This document shows, piece by piece, positions 6,531 to 11,192 of a DNA stretch of 11,192 nt (position 1 is its first letter; every line of letters starts with the position of its first letter). The notes under the pieces are model-generated. The model was not told the DNA's origin, searched no databases, and saw only the letters and a list, made by a program, of their open reading frames with translations. The DNA is from Bacillota bacterium (lineage in GTDB: Bacteria > Bacillota > Clostridia > Christensenellales > Aristaeellaceae), in NCBI GenBank assembly GCA_023460055.1, contig JAEWRJ010000118.1, positions 1-11,192 of the forward strand, in the 5' to 3' direction. Made by a program: the position numbers and the translations under genes.

Positions 6531-7189
6531 AGTATCGCTCGGTTTTTGATATCATCGGCCCGGTGATGGTCGGCCCTTCCAGCTCGCATACAGCGGGGGC
6601 TGTTCGCATCGGCCGGCTGGCCCGGGCCTTGTTTGGGCGCAGCCCCAAACATGTGCGCCTGCGATTTTTCGGTTCCTTCGCCAAAACCTTTCGAGGCCAC
6701 GCCACCGATGTAGCCGCGCTGGCAGGCGTGCTGGGCATCGAGGTGGATGATCCCCGCATCGCGGATGCCGTATCCATCGCGCGTTCCATGGGGATAGAGG
6801 TGGAGTACATCGCGGAGGACGCGGTGCCCGCACACCCCAACACACTCACAGCAGAGCTGTCGGACGAGTCCGGCAGCATGAGCGCGACAGGGGTTTCACT
6901 GGGCGGAGGCCTGGTGCAGATGACCGAGGTGGACGGCTTCAGCCTGAGGCTGAGCGGGGATTCTCCTGCACTGCTGATTTTCCATCGTGACGCCTACGGC
7001 ACCATCGCCTCCATCACCAGGTTGCTGGCAGAGGGTTGCATCAACATCAACCATATGGAGGTTTCCCGCGCGGACAGAGGCCAGACGGCGCTGATGGTCA
7101 TTGAGACCGACGAACGCGTCACTGCCGATGTGATCGAACGGATGAATCGGCAGAACAATATCTACAAGATCATCACGCTTGACGTGTAA
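6527..7189 (+). CDS. sdaAB: L-serine dehydratase, iron-sulfur type, beta subunit
   Basis: Beta subunit of the oxygen-sensitive enzyme that deaminates L-serine to pyruvate and ammonia. The 220 residues begin with the family signature FDIIGPVMVGPSSSHTAGAV. They contain a GSFAKTFRGHATD block and end in an ACT-like domain (about 146-220: LLIFHRDAYGTIASITRLLA, then INHMEVSRADRGQTALMVIE). ACT domains in relatives are thought to bind serine or to help the subunits meet; that is not visible here. The start ATG overlaps the ogt stop by four bases. The alpha-subunit gene follows after nine bases, as in other Firmicutes with split subunits. Confidence 0.95.
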   Translation: MKYRSVFDIIGPVMVGPSSSHTAGAVRIGRLARALFGRSPKHVRLRFFGSFAKTFRGHATDVAALAGVLGIEVDDPRIADAVSIARSMGIEVEYIAEDAVPAHPNTLTAELSDESGSMSATGVSLGGGLVQMTEVDGFSLRLSGDSPALLIFHRDAYGTIASITRLLAEGCININHMEVSRADRGQTALMVIETDERVTADVIERMNRQNNIYKIITLDV

Positions 7190-7198
7190 AGGCGGTAT

Positions 7199-8080
7199 AT
7201 GTTTAGAAATATCAGCGAATTGGTAGAACAGGCGCAGGGAAAGACCATCGCGCAGGTGATGCTGGAACACGAAATCGAGAGCACGGGAAAAAGCCGGGAT
7301 GAAATCATCGAGCGCATGGCCGCGCAATATCAGGTAATGAAGCGATCAGCCGCGGAGGGTTTGCGCGGCCTGCGTTCCCGCAGCGGCCTGTGCGGCGGTG
7401 ACGCAAGACTGCTTGATGTGTATATCCAAAAAGGTCCCCTCCTGACAGGCGGCGCTTTCCCCAGGGCCATCAACTACGCCATCGCCGTCAACGAGTGCAA
7501 CGCTCATATGGGTATTATCTGTGCCTCCCCCACTGCCGGCGCTTGCGGGGTGTTGCCGGGCGTATTGATCGCGGCCCAGGAGCGCCTTCAAAAAAGCGAT
7601 GAGGAGATGACCATGGCATTGATTTGCGCCGGTGCCATCGGCTTCGTGATCGCCAACAACGCCTTTATCTCAGGCGCGCAGGGCGGCTGCCAGGCAGAGA
7701 CCGGTTCCGCCGCGGCGATGGCCGCGGCCGCTGTCACTGAACTGTCAGGCGGCACACCCCAGCAGGCCGCCAACGCCGCCGCGATCGCGCTGAAAAACAT
7801 GCTGGGGCTCCCCTGCGACCCATTGGCAGGCTTGGTCGAGGTGCCCTGCATCAAGCGCAACGCGGGCGGCGCCGCCAACGCGCTCACCGCGGCAGAAATG
7901 GCGCTGGCCGGCATTGCAAGCTTTGTCCCTTGTGATGAGGTGATTGAAACCATGTATCAGATCGGCCTCAGCATGTCCCCTGCCCTGCGGGAAACAGCCC
8001 AGGGTGGTTTAGCGGCAACCCCGACTGGAAGAAAATGGAAGAGCCTGCTCTGGGAACATCAAGATAAAGAAAACCAATAA
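7199..8080 (+). CDS. sdaAA: L-serine dehydratase, iron-sulfur type, alpha subunit
   Basis: Catalytic subunit carrying the 4Fe-4S cluster. The 293-residue length is normal. Motifs include SPTAGACGVLPG (110-121), SGAQGGCQAETGSA and GLPCDPLAGLVEVPCIKRN. Cys164, Cys206 and Cys217 give the C-X41-C-X10-C spacing expected for cluster ligands in this family, so the enzyme looks intact and should need anaerobic or low-oxygen conditions. The start follows AAGGCGG with little space. A large inverted repeat begins 16 bases after the stop, ending this unit before the convergent LCP gene. The presence of this enzyme supports an anaerobic, amino-acid-using host. Confidence 0.96.
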   Translation: MFRNISELVEQAQGKTIAQVMLEHEIESTGKSRDEIIERMAAQYQVMKRSAAEGLRGLRSRSGLCGGDARLLDVYIQKGPLLTGGAFPRAINYAIAVNECNAHMGIICASPTAGACGVLPGVLIAAQERLQKSDEEMTMALICAGAIGFVIANNAFISGAQGGCQAETGSAAAMAAAAVTELSGGTPQQAANAAAIALKNMLGLPCDPLAGLVEVPCIKRNAGGAANALTAAEMALAGIASFVPCDEVIETMYQIGLSMSPALRETAQGGLAATPTGRKWKSLLWEHQDKENQ

Positions 8081-8096
8081 GCGCGAATACAGCACA

Positions 8097-8170
8097 AACG
8101 ATCAAACACCCTTGTGGGCTGAAAAGCATGCCGGCCGCAAGGGTGTTTGATCGTTCAGTCATGGTTTTTT
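8097..8170 (+). terminator. Long inverted repeat and T-run between convergent genes
   Basis: AACGATCAAACACCCTTG (8097-8114) and its exact reverse complement (8138-8155) make an 18-pair perfect stem, extendable by three pairs including one G-U. A run of six T lies at 8165-8170, nine bases beyond the stem. This is farther than in a standard intrinsic terminator, so it may act as a terminator of sdaAA or as a bidirectional barrier against the convergent LCP gene. No T-run is seen on the minus-strand side. Confidence 0.6.
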
Positions 8171-8190
8171 AGTATTGCCATGAATATAAA

Positions 8191-9180
8191 TCATTTTTCC
8201 TCTTCTGTCTGCTTCTGTGCGGCCGGCTTGCCCGCGATAAAATCATGAAAAGCGGCGCGCGTCTTTTCCAAGTTAAAAATGATGACGCTGGCACCGTCCT
8301 TCGACTTCCCGTAATGGTAGGTCTTATCAGGCGGCAGGCTCAGCATCTCAATTCCCTGCGTATTTCCCAGAACAATAGGCATTAGCTCAAGAATCTCTGC
8401 TGCGCTCAGGTTTGTGGATACATATTTAAGCGCCTCCGGCAGCAAGGCCAGCAACTCCTTTGGTCCCAATTTGATCACTTTATCAAGAACGGCGGACAGA
8501 ACATTGCGCTGACGCTCGTTTCGACCAAAGTTGTTGTCAAGCTTTCTGATTCTAGAGTATTCCAGTGCCTGCCACCCGACCAGCATTTGCGGTTCTTCAC
8601 TTATCTTCCCGCGGATCAAGTTTGCCTCCCCTTTGTCGAGCTTCAATTCTATACCGCCCACCACGTCCACAAGAACGCCAAATCCGGTAAAACTTGCTGA
8701 TACATAATGAACAATATTCAACCCCAAAAGCTCGTTCACCGTTTTGACAGCCAGCAATGGTCCGCCGTAAGCATTGGCAGTATTGATACGCTGCTGTGAT
8801 TTCATGCCCGGAATATCGACAAGCATATCACGTACCAGAGAGGTAGCTCTTATCTCGCTGGTTTTTGTATTTATTGAAGCGATCACCATTGCATCTGATC
8901 TTCCTTCATCCAGTATGGAATAGTTATCTGTACCCAACAGCAGAATGTGCTGCCAATCCTCATCCAGACCAGGTGTCACGGACAGATCATCCGGGTCAAC
9001 AGTCATCCGAAAGGAATCAGTCACCTCAAGTCCTTTGCCCTCTTTTTCCAGAGCAGCACTCATTTTCTCCAGATCCTGAGCGCTCGGTTTTAGTCCTTGC
9101 GGCCTGATTAACGTAAAGACTGCAACAACGGCAATGAAAAATACTATAACGGCCGCGCCTAAAATCATCTTCTTGTTCAA
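8191..9180 (-). CDS. LytR-CpsA-Psr (LCP) family cell-wall polymer ligase
   Basis: LCP proteins transfer lipid-linked glycopolymers such as teichoic acids or capsule onto peptidoglycan outside the membrane. The 329 residues start with a short basic N-terminus and one membrane helix (about 5-25). A spacer of about 50 residues follows, then the LCP domain: ILLLGTDN with Asp85, GRSDAMVIASI (Arg94, Asp96), TSLVRDMLVDIPG (Arg117, Asp118), RINTANAYGG, YSRIR and FGRNERQRNVL with the conserved arginines. The charged tail ends in EEEK. The start codon is TTG at 9180, chosen because AGGAG lies nine bases upstream; the ATG overlapping this site opens another frame. It is a single gene with its own promoter, convergent with sdaAA. 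Which polymer it attaches cannot be told. Confidence 0.92.
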   Translation of the reverse strand: MNKKMILGAAVIVFFIAVVAVFTLIRPQGLKPSAQDLEKMSAALEKEGKGLEVTDSFRMTVDPDDLSVTPGLDEDWQHILLLGTDNYSILDEGRSDAMVIASINTKTSEIRATSLVRDMLVDIPGMKSQQRINTANAYGGPLLAVKTVNELLGLNIVHYVSASFTGFGVLVDVVGGIELKLDKGEANLIRGKISEEPQMLVGWQALEYSRIRKLDNNFGRNERQRNVLSAVLDKVIKLGPKELLALLPEALKYVSTNLSAAEILELMPIVLGNTQGIEMLSLPPDKTYHYGKSKDGASVIIFNLEKTRAAFHDFIAGKPAAQKQTEEEK

Positions 9181-9218
9181 AACACATCACTCCTGAAACC
9201 AAATAAGTCAACTGCAAG

Positions 9219-9227
9219 ATTATAGCA
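9219..9227 (-). promoter_or_regulatory. Extended -10 element of the LCP gene promoter
   Basis: On the minus strand TGCTATAAT (9227-9219) is an extended -10 with a perfect TATAAT. The nearest TTGATA-like -35 is 21 bases upstream, too far for a standard promoter, so the extended element may carry the activity. The LCP TTG start is about 35 bases downstream. Confidence 0.55.
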
Positions 9228-9267
9228 GAAACGTGTATTAATTTCTATCAACTTTCACGGCGGAACA

Positions 9268-9280
9268 TTGATCCGATCAA
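9268..9280. repeat. Perfect palindrome in the divergent LCP / tRNA intergenic region
   Basis: TTGATC-C-GATCAA is a perfect 13-base palindrome about 45-55 bases upstream of the LCP -10 box, within the 222-base gap between the LCP gene and tRNA-Ala. With one bulge the arms extend by ACA/TGT. It could be a regulator binding site. The rest of the gap (9281-9348) is AT-rich with A and T runs and shows no ORF. Confidence 0.35.
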
Positions 9281-9348
9281 GTGTCTTTACACATTATTCT
9301 ATAGATTTTTCTATTCCATAAGAATCGAAAAAAACTTGTAATATCCTC

Positions 9349-9377
9349 TTGTCTTACGCGAAATGCGATGCTATAAT
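9349..9377 (+). promoter_or_regulatory. Promoter of tRNA-Ala
   Basis: TTGTCT (9349-9354) and a perfect TATAAT (9372-9377) are 17 bases apart, with TGC right before the -10 box. A-rich sequence just upstream (9327-9334) could be an UP element. The mature tRNA begins 26 bases after the -10 box. Confidence 0.72.
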
Positions 9378-9402
9378 AGTCGAGTGTCAATGAAGGCGTT
9401 GT

Positions 9403-9478
9403 GGGGCATTAGCACAGTTGGTAGCGCGCTACATTCGCATTGTAGAGGTCAGCGGTTCGAATCCGCTATGCTCCACCA
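9403..9478 (+). tRNA. tRNA-Ala (anticodon CGC)
   Basis: A full 76-base cloverleaf. The acceptor stem GGGGCAT pairs with ATGCTCC and includes the G3-U70 wobble that marks alanine tRNAs. The D arm has GCAC and GCGC with an A-C mismatch. The anticodon stem CTACA/TGTAG has loop TTCGCAT, giving anticodon CGC at 9436-9438, which reads GCG codons. The T arm AGCGG/CCGCT carries loop TTCGAAT. Discriminator A and an encoded CCA (9476-9478) end it. It looks functional; its 3' half is copied in decayed form at 10642-10687. Confidence 0.97.
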
Positions 9479-9481
9479 CCC

Positions 9482-9517
9482 GAAATCCCTTGAGAAATCA
9501 GGGGATTTCTTATTTTT
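9482..9517 (+). terminator. Intrinsic terminator after tRNA-Ala
   Basis: GAAATCCCTTGA (9482-9493) pairs with TCAGGGGATTTC (9498-9509) through twelve pairs (one G-U), closed by a GAAA tetraloop and followed by TTATTTTT. It starts four bases after the encoded CCA, as usual for a single tRNA transcript. Confidence 0.9.
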
Positions 9518-9592
9518 CTGACAAATTCTAACTATCGAAAGCCGGCATTCAGCATAGGCCTGAATCCCAACCTCTCCGCCAGAAGGAAAGTC

Positions 9593-9757
9593 GGAGTATT
9601 TCAGATAATGTGTGGTAGGGCCAGCGCAAGCGTTTTGCAGATGGAAAAGGGCATACTCCCCCTTGGCTGCAAGACCGTCTGGCAGGCTTCCACCGTCAAG
9701 TCCATCATCGACCCGGTCGAGTTCGACGCCATCCAGGCCGACATGAGGAGCAGCGAA
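9593..9757 (+). pseudogene. Remnant of a large serine recombinase
   Basis: In one plus-strand frame a stretch reads KGILPLGCKTVWQASTVKSI and then IDPVEFDAIQADMR. The first part resembles the recombinase-domain block of large serine recombinases (GI..P.GK..W..STV.SIL). The second resembles the later P.I.P..F..VQ.EM block. In intact proteins these are separated by several tens of residues, so an internal deletion is inferred. No catalytic N-terminal serine domain and no zinc-ribbon block could be found nearby. Recognition is by motif only, so confidence is moderate. Confidence 0.5.
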
Positions 9758-9849
9758 GAAGGCGCTTTCGGAATCAGCAATCCATACATACAAAACTCGA
9801 CGATGCAATCCACGATATACGTTCTGCGGCATCATTCCGGAGGTAGGTA

Positions 9850-10223
9850 TCAGTTTCCGTTTAATCCAAATGTACGGCTGCCGAGTGTCTTCTTCCACCA
9901 TGCTTCGCGATCAGTGATTATCTTCTTATCCATTCGAGCGTAATAATTCTCCAATAATGCATACTGGAAATTCGCTTTAACGTAATCAAATCCTTTACTG
10001 TCGACGATTTCCCGCAACAATTTATTATCTCCATGCCCATTGGAAGCGTAAACTCTTCTTCTCTAGCCAGAACAGCCAATCACACTTAACATCATTCGGA
10101 TTTCTCTCAGAGTTCTAGGATGGGGTTGCTTACTCCATTAAATTGATTGAATTTCACTTTTGTCACACCTAAACAATCTGGACTCATCTGCAGTAACTGG
10201 TTCATCAACAGCTTGTTTTCCAT
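9850..10223 (-). pseudogene. GIY-YIG nuclease-family protein, broken by a large internal deletion
   Basis: Two pieces in different frames are read. The N-terminal piece (10223-10107, 38 codons, ATG start) contains GVTKVKFNQFNGVSNPI, which resembles the N-terminus of a clostridial GIY-YIG family of roughly 300 residues. The C-terminal piece (about 10062-9850) runs RVYASNGHGDNKLLREIVDS, FQYALLENYYARM and REAWWKKTLGSRTFGLNGN before a stop. The GHG..N..L, ILE-like and WW...L.SR.FG.N elements are typical of the end of the nuclease domain. The central portion, including the GIY and YIG strands, is missing, and stops and a frame change lie between the pieces. The gene is dead. Family assignment is by remembered motif pattern. 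Confidence 0.6.
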
Positions 10224-10283
10224 AGCTTTTTCTTTCGTCTTCTCGTTGGCTATACATTATTGTTCCACCGAATAAACAACGGA

Positions 10284-10552
10284 CTAACAATCCGCGTTTT
10301 TCGTGAACTTTGATCCAAAATAACTTTTGACCCTGGAGGGTTTCAACTAGGTTTTTTCAGTACTGACCGTGCATTCCTTCCAAGTTCCTCTTCTGAACCC
10401 GGGATTGGCAGCTTGCTCATCTCCCGCTTTAAGTCGCTGTTGAAGTATTCGTCCGGGTTGTACTCCGGAGAGTATGGCGGCGAGAATCCCTCGGGTATAC
10501 GCAGGAGGACGTAGCGGCGGTCCAGGCATTTGCTGCTCGATAATGGACACAT
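10284..10552 (-). pseudogene. C-terminal fragment of an IS630-family transposase, frameshifted
   Basis: The minus-strand frame ending at 10343 reads FSPPYSPEYNPDEYFNSDL and KREMSKLPIPGSEEELGRNA, the C-terminal block of IS630-type DDE transposases. It contains the last catalytic Glu in PDEY. After NARSVLKK the match shifts by one frame and continues as LKPSRVKSYFGSKFTKNADC to a stop at 10286-10284, so a frameshift breaks the end. The N-terminal part with the first two catalytic Asp residues is not recognisable upstream (10553-10640), and no terminal inverted repeats could be identified. Confidence 0.68.
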
Positions 10553-10641
10553 CCGCTACTTTTCGCTTCTGTACGCTCAAAAAGTGATGTAAAATCAAAA
10601 AAATGGCATTTGGAGTCTATAGGAATACCCCCTGGTTTGCT

Positions 10642-10687
10642 TTCACATTGTTGAAACCAACGTTTCGAATCCGCTATATTCCACCAC
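10642..10687 (+). repeat. Degenerate copy of the tRNA-Ala 3' half (attachment-site-like)
   Basis: Gapless 46-base copy of tRNA-Ala positions from the anticodon loop through the T arm, acceptor strand and CCA. It includes an exact TTCGAATCCGCTAT and TCCACCAC. Seven of the nine differences are transitions. Homology stops sharply upstream of the anticodon loop. The anticodon and T stems are broken by mismatches, so this is not a working tRNA. It fits an attR-type site: the original 3' end of the tRNA left behind when an element brought in a new one. Confidence 0.72.
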
Positions 10688-10721
10688 AAGCGGTCTGATT
10701 TAGAATATCAGACCACTTTTT
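10688..10721 (+). terminator. Intrinsic terminator after the tRNA-like copy
   Basis: GGTCTGAT (10692-10699) pairs with ATCAGACC (10707-10714) around a seven-base loop, with three more outer pairs beyond one mismatch, followed by CTTTTT. It begins within a few bases of the CCA of the tRNA copy. This is the position expected for the terminator that once followed the original tRNA gene. Confidence 0.85.
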
Positions 10722-10751
10722 GTACTGAAGATATTTGATTAAAGAGAATCA

Positions 10752-10850
10752 ATGGAACAAAGCACCTGGTCAAATCTCGCTTCCAACAATAATGGGTTAA
10801 AACCGTTTGATACGGTTAAAATCTTACATACCGGTGAACTGGATGTTTAA
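10752..10850 (+). CDS. Possible 32-residue ORF, unrecognised
   Basis: Short ORF from ATG at 10752 with AAAGAGA upstream as a weak ribosome binding site. It ends in GLKPFDTVKILHTGELDV. It overlaps the next ORF by eight bases. No family is recognised; it may be a remnant or chance ORF, and a frame change into the downstream ORF is possible. Confidence 0.25.
   Translation: MEQSTWSNLASNNNGLKPFDTVKILHTGELDV
10801..10817. repeat. Short inverted repeat upstream of the DUF2200 gene
   Basis: AACCGT-TTGAT-ACGGTT has perfect six-base arms. It lies about 200 bases before the DUF2200 start in a region with no clear promoter boxes. It could be an operator, but there is no further support. Confidence 0.25.
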
Positions 10851-11052
10851 GACAGCAATTGTCATCATCATCGGGATCACATGGCTTCTGCGCTTACAAC
10901 GTTTCGGTCAATATCGAAAACGGACGCAGCGGACGGAGAACAAAACTTTGCCACAGGGGGTTGTGATGGATAAAGAAGATGAGCAAACCAGCAGAATATC
11001 ACTTAAAGAGGAGCAGCATGCAAAACCAAAAACAACTCGAACGTGTATATAA
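10843..11052 (+). CDS. Possible small membrane protein, 69 residues, unrecognised
   Basis: From ATG 10843 the ORF begins with a hydrophobic segment (FKTAIVIIIGITWLLRL, residues 2-18). A basic and polar, probably disordered tail rich in Lys, Arg, Glu and Gln follows. This is the shape of a single-pass small membrane protein with a cytoplasmic tail. Its ribosome binding site is poor, and its last 35 bases overlap the start of the DUF2200 gene in another frame. GTG (10834) and TTG (10807) in the same frame are alternative starts. No family is recognised, and the stretch may instead be untranslated leader for the next gene. Confidence 0.35.
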   Translation: MFKTAIVIIIGITWLLRLQRFGQYRKRTQRTENKTLPQGVVMDKEDEQTSRISLKEEQHAKPKTTRTCI

Positions 11053-11192
11053 GATGTCATTTGCCACGGTCTATCCACTCTATATCCAAAAGGCGGCCAA
11101 GAAGGGACGCAGCAAGGCAGAGGTGGATGAAGTGATCCTCTGGCTGACCGGCTATGACCAGGCAGGGCTGGAGAAGCAAGTTGATCAAAGCG
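11018..11192 (+). CDS. DUF2200-type protein, C-terminus cut off
   Basis: The first 58 codons are in view, starting at an ATG just after AGAGGAG. The sequence contains RVYKMSFATVYPLYIQKAAK, then KKGRSKAEVDEVILWLTGYD, which matches from memory the N-terminal two thirds of small (about 110-130 residue) DUF2200 proteins of unknown function. Codon use and GC content match the operons upstream, unlike the decayed region just before it. It marks the return to ordinary chromosome after the tRNA-associated island. Confidence 0.82.
   Translation, partial: MQNQKQLERVYKMSFATVYPLYIQKAAKKGRSKAEVDEVILWLTGYDQAGLEKQVDQS

Larger units (their letters stand above)
9434..10687. mobile_element. Decayed element integrated at tRNA-Ala, bounded by 46-base direct repeats
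   Basis: The tRNA-Ala sequence from its anticodon loop to one base past CCA (9434-9479) recurs without gaps at 10642-10687, with 37 of 46 positions identical and the copies 1208 bases apart. This is the layout left by integration into a tRNA gene. Between the repeats are only broken genes: a serine recombinase scrap (plus strand), a GIY-YIG nuclease-family pseudogene and an IS630-type transposase scrap (both minus strand). The region has no intact gene and more frequent stops than its surroundings. Whether the recombinase scrap belonged to the same element is unknown; tRNA targeting is more common for tyrosine integrases. Confidence 0.55.

Noticed and set aside
6225..7953. Minus-strand ORFs opposite ogt, sdaAB and sdaAA
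   Set aside because: Shadows of strongly supported genes; no coding signals of their own.
9449..9901. Minus-strand 150-codon ORF
   Set aside because: It runs through the tRNA-Ala gene and its terminator, lacks motifs, and crosses two unrelated pseudogene remnants.
10622..10687. A second functional tRNA gene
   Set aside because: Anticodon and T stems have several mismatches, the D arm is absent and the total length is only 65 bases.
1..11192. CRISPR array, rRNA or phage gene cluster
   Set aside because: No regularly spaced repeats, no rRNA-like sequence and no phage structural genes are seen in the window.

Overview
The window looks like chromosomal DNA of a GC-rich anaerobic Firmicute, most likely class Clostridia. 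This is inferred from the two-subunit iron-sulfur L-serine dehydratase, the type I-beta DAHP synthase with an N-terminal regulatory domain, an LCP-family cell-wall ligase, strong AGGAGG-type ribosome binding sites and the styles of the decayed mobile genes. I could not search databases, so no species is named.

Region 1 (1-5926, minus strand) is an aromatic amino acid operon. It is read from a promoter near 5926-5897 in the order leader peptide, aroF (DAHP synthase), tyrA (prephenate dehydrogenase), aroB, aroA, aroC, pheA (chorismate mutase/prephenate dehydratase, cut by the window edge). The genes overlap by 4 or 14 bases or are 4 bases apart. Together they cover entry into the shikimate pathway, several of its later steps, and both the Tyr and Phe branches. 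The steps usually done by aroD, aroE and aroK are not seen here and may lie beyond base 1.

The most interesting element is in the 157 bases between aroF and the operon promoter. There is a 27-codon leader ORF with six Tyr/Phe codons in eight positions. It is followed by a GC-rich terminator hairpin and overlaps an alternative antiterminator pairing. This is a complete design for ribosome-mediated attenuation responding to Tyr and Phe. Leader, pairing arms and terminator were all read directly from the sequence; the mechanism is inferred.

Region 2 (6002-8170, plus strand) is a divergent operon of ogt (DNA alkyl-repair methyltransferase), sdaAB and sdaAA (L-serine dehydratase beta and alpha), closed by a long inverted repeat. 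Region 3 (8191-9230, minus strand) is a single LCP-family gene convergent with sdaAA.

Region 4 (9349-10721) starts with a clear tRNA-Ala(CGC) gene with its own promoter and terminator. About 1.2 kb downstream lies a gapless 46-base degenerate copy of the 3' half of that tRNA, again followed by a terminator. Between the two copies are decayed fragments of a serine recombinase, a GIY-YIG nuclease-family protein and an IS630-type transposase. This looks like the wreck of an element that integrated into the tRNA gene.

Region 5 (10722-11192, plus strand) carries short overlapping ORFs of uncertain status and the start of a DUF2200-type gene that runs off the window.
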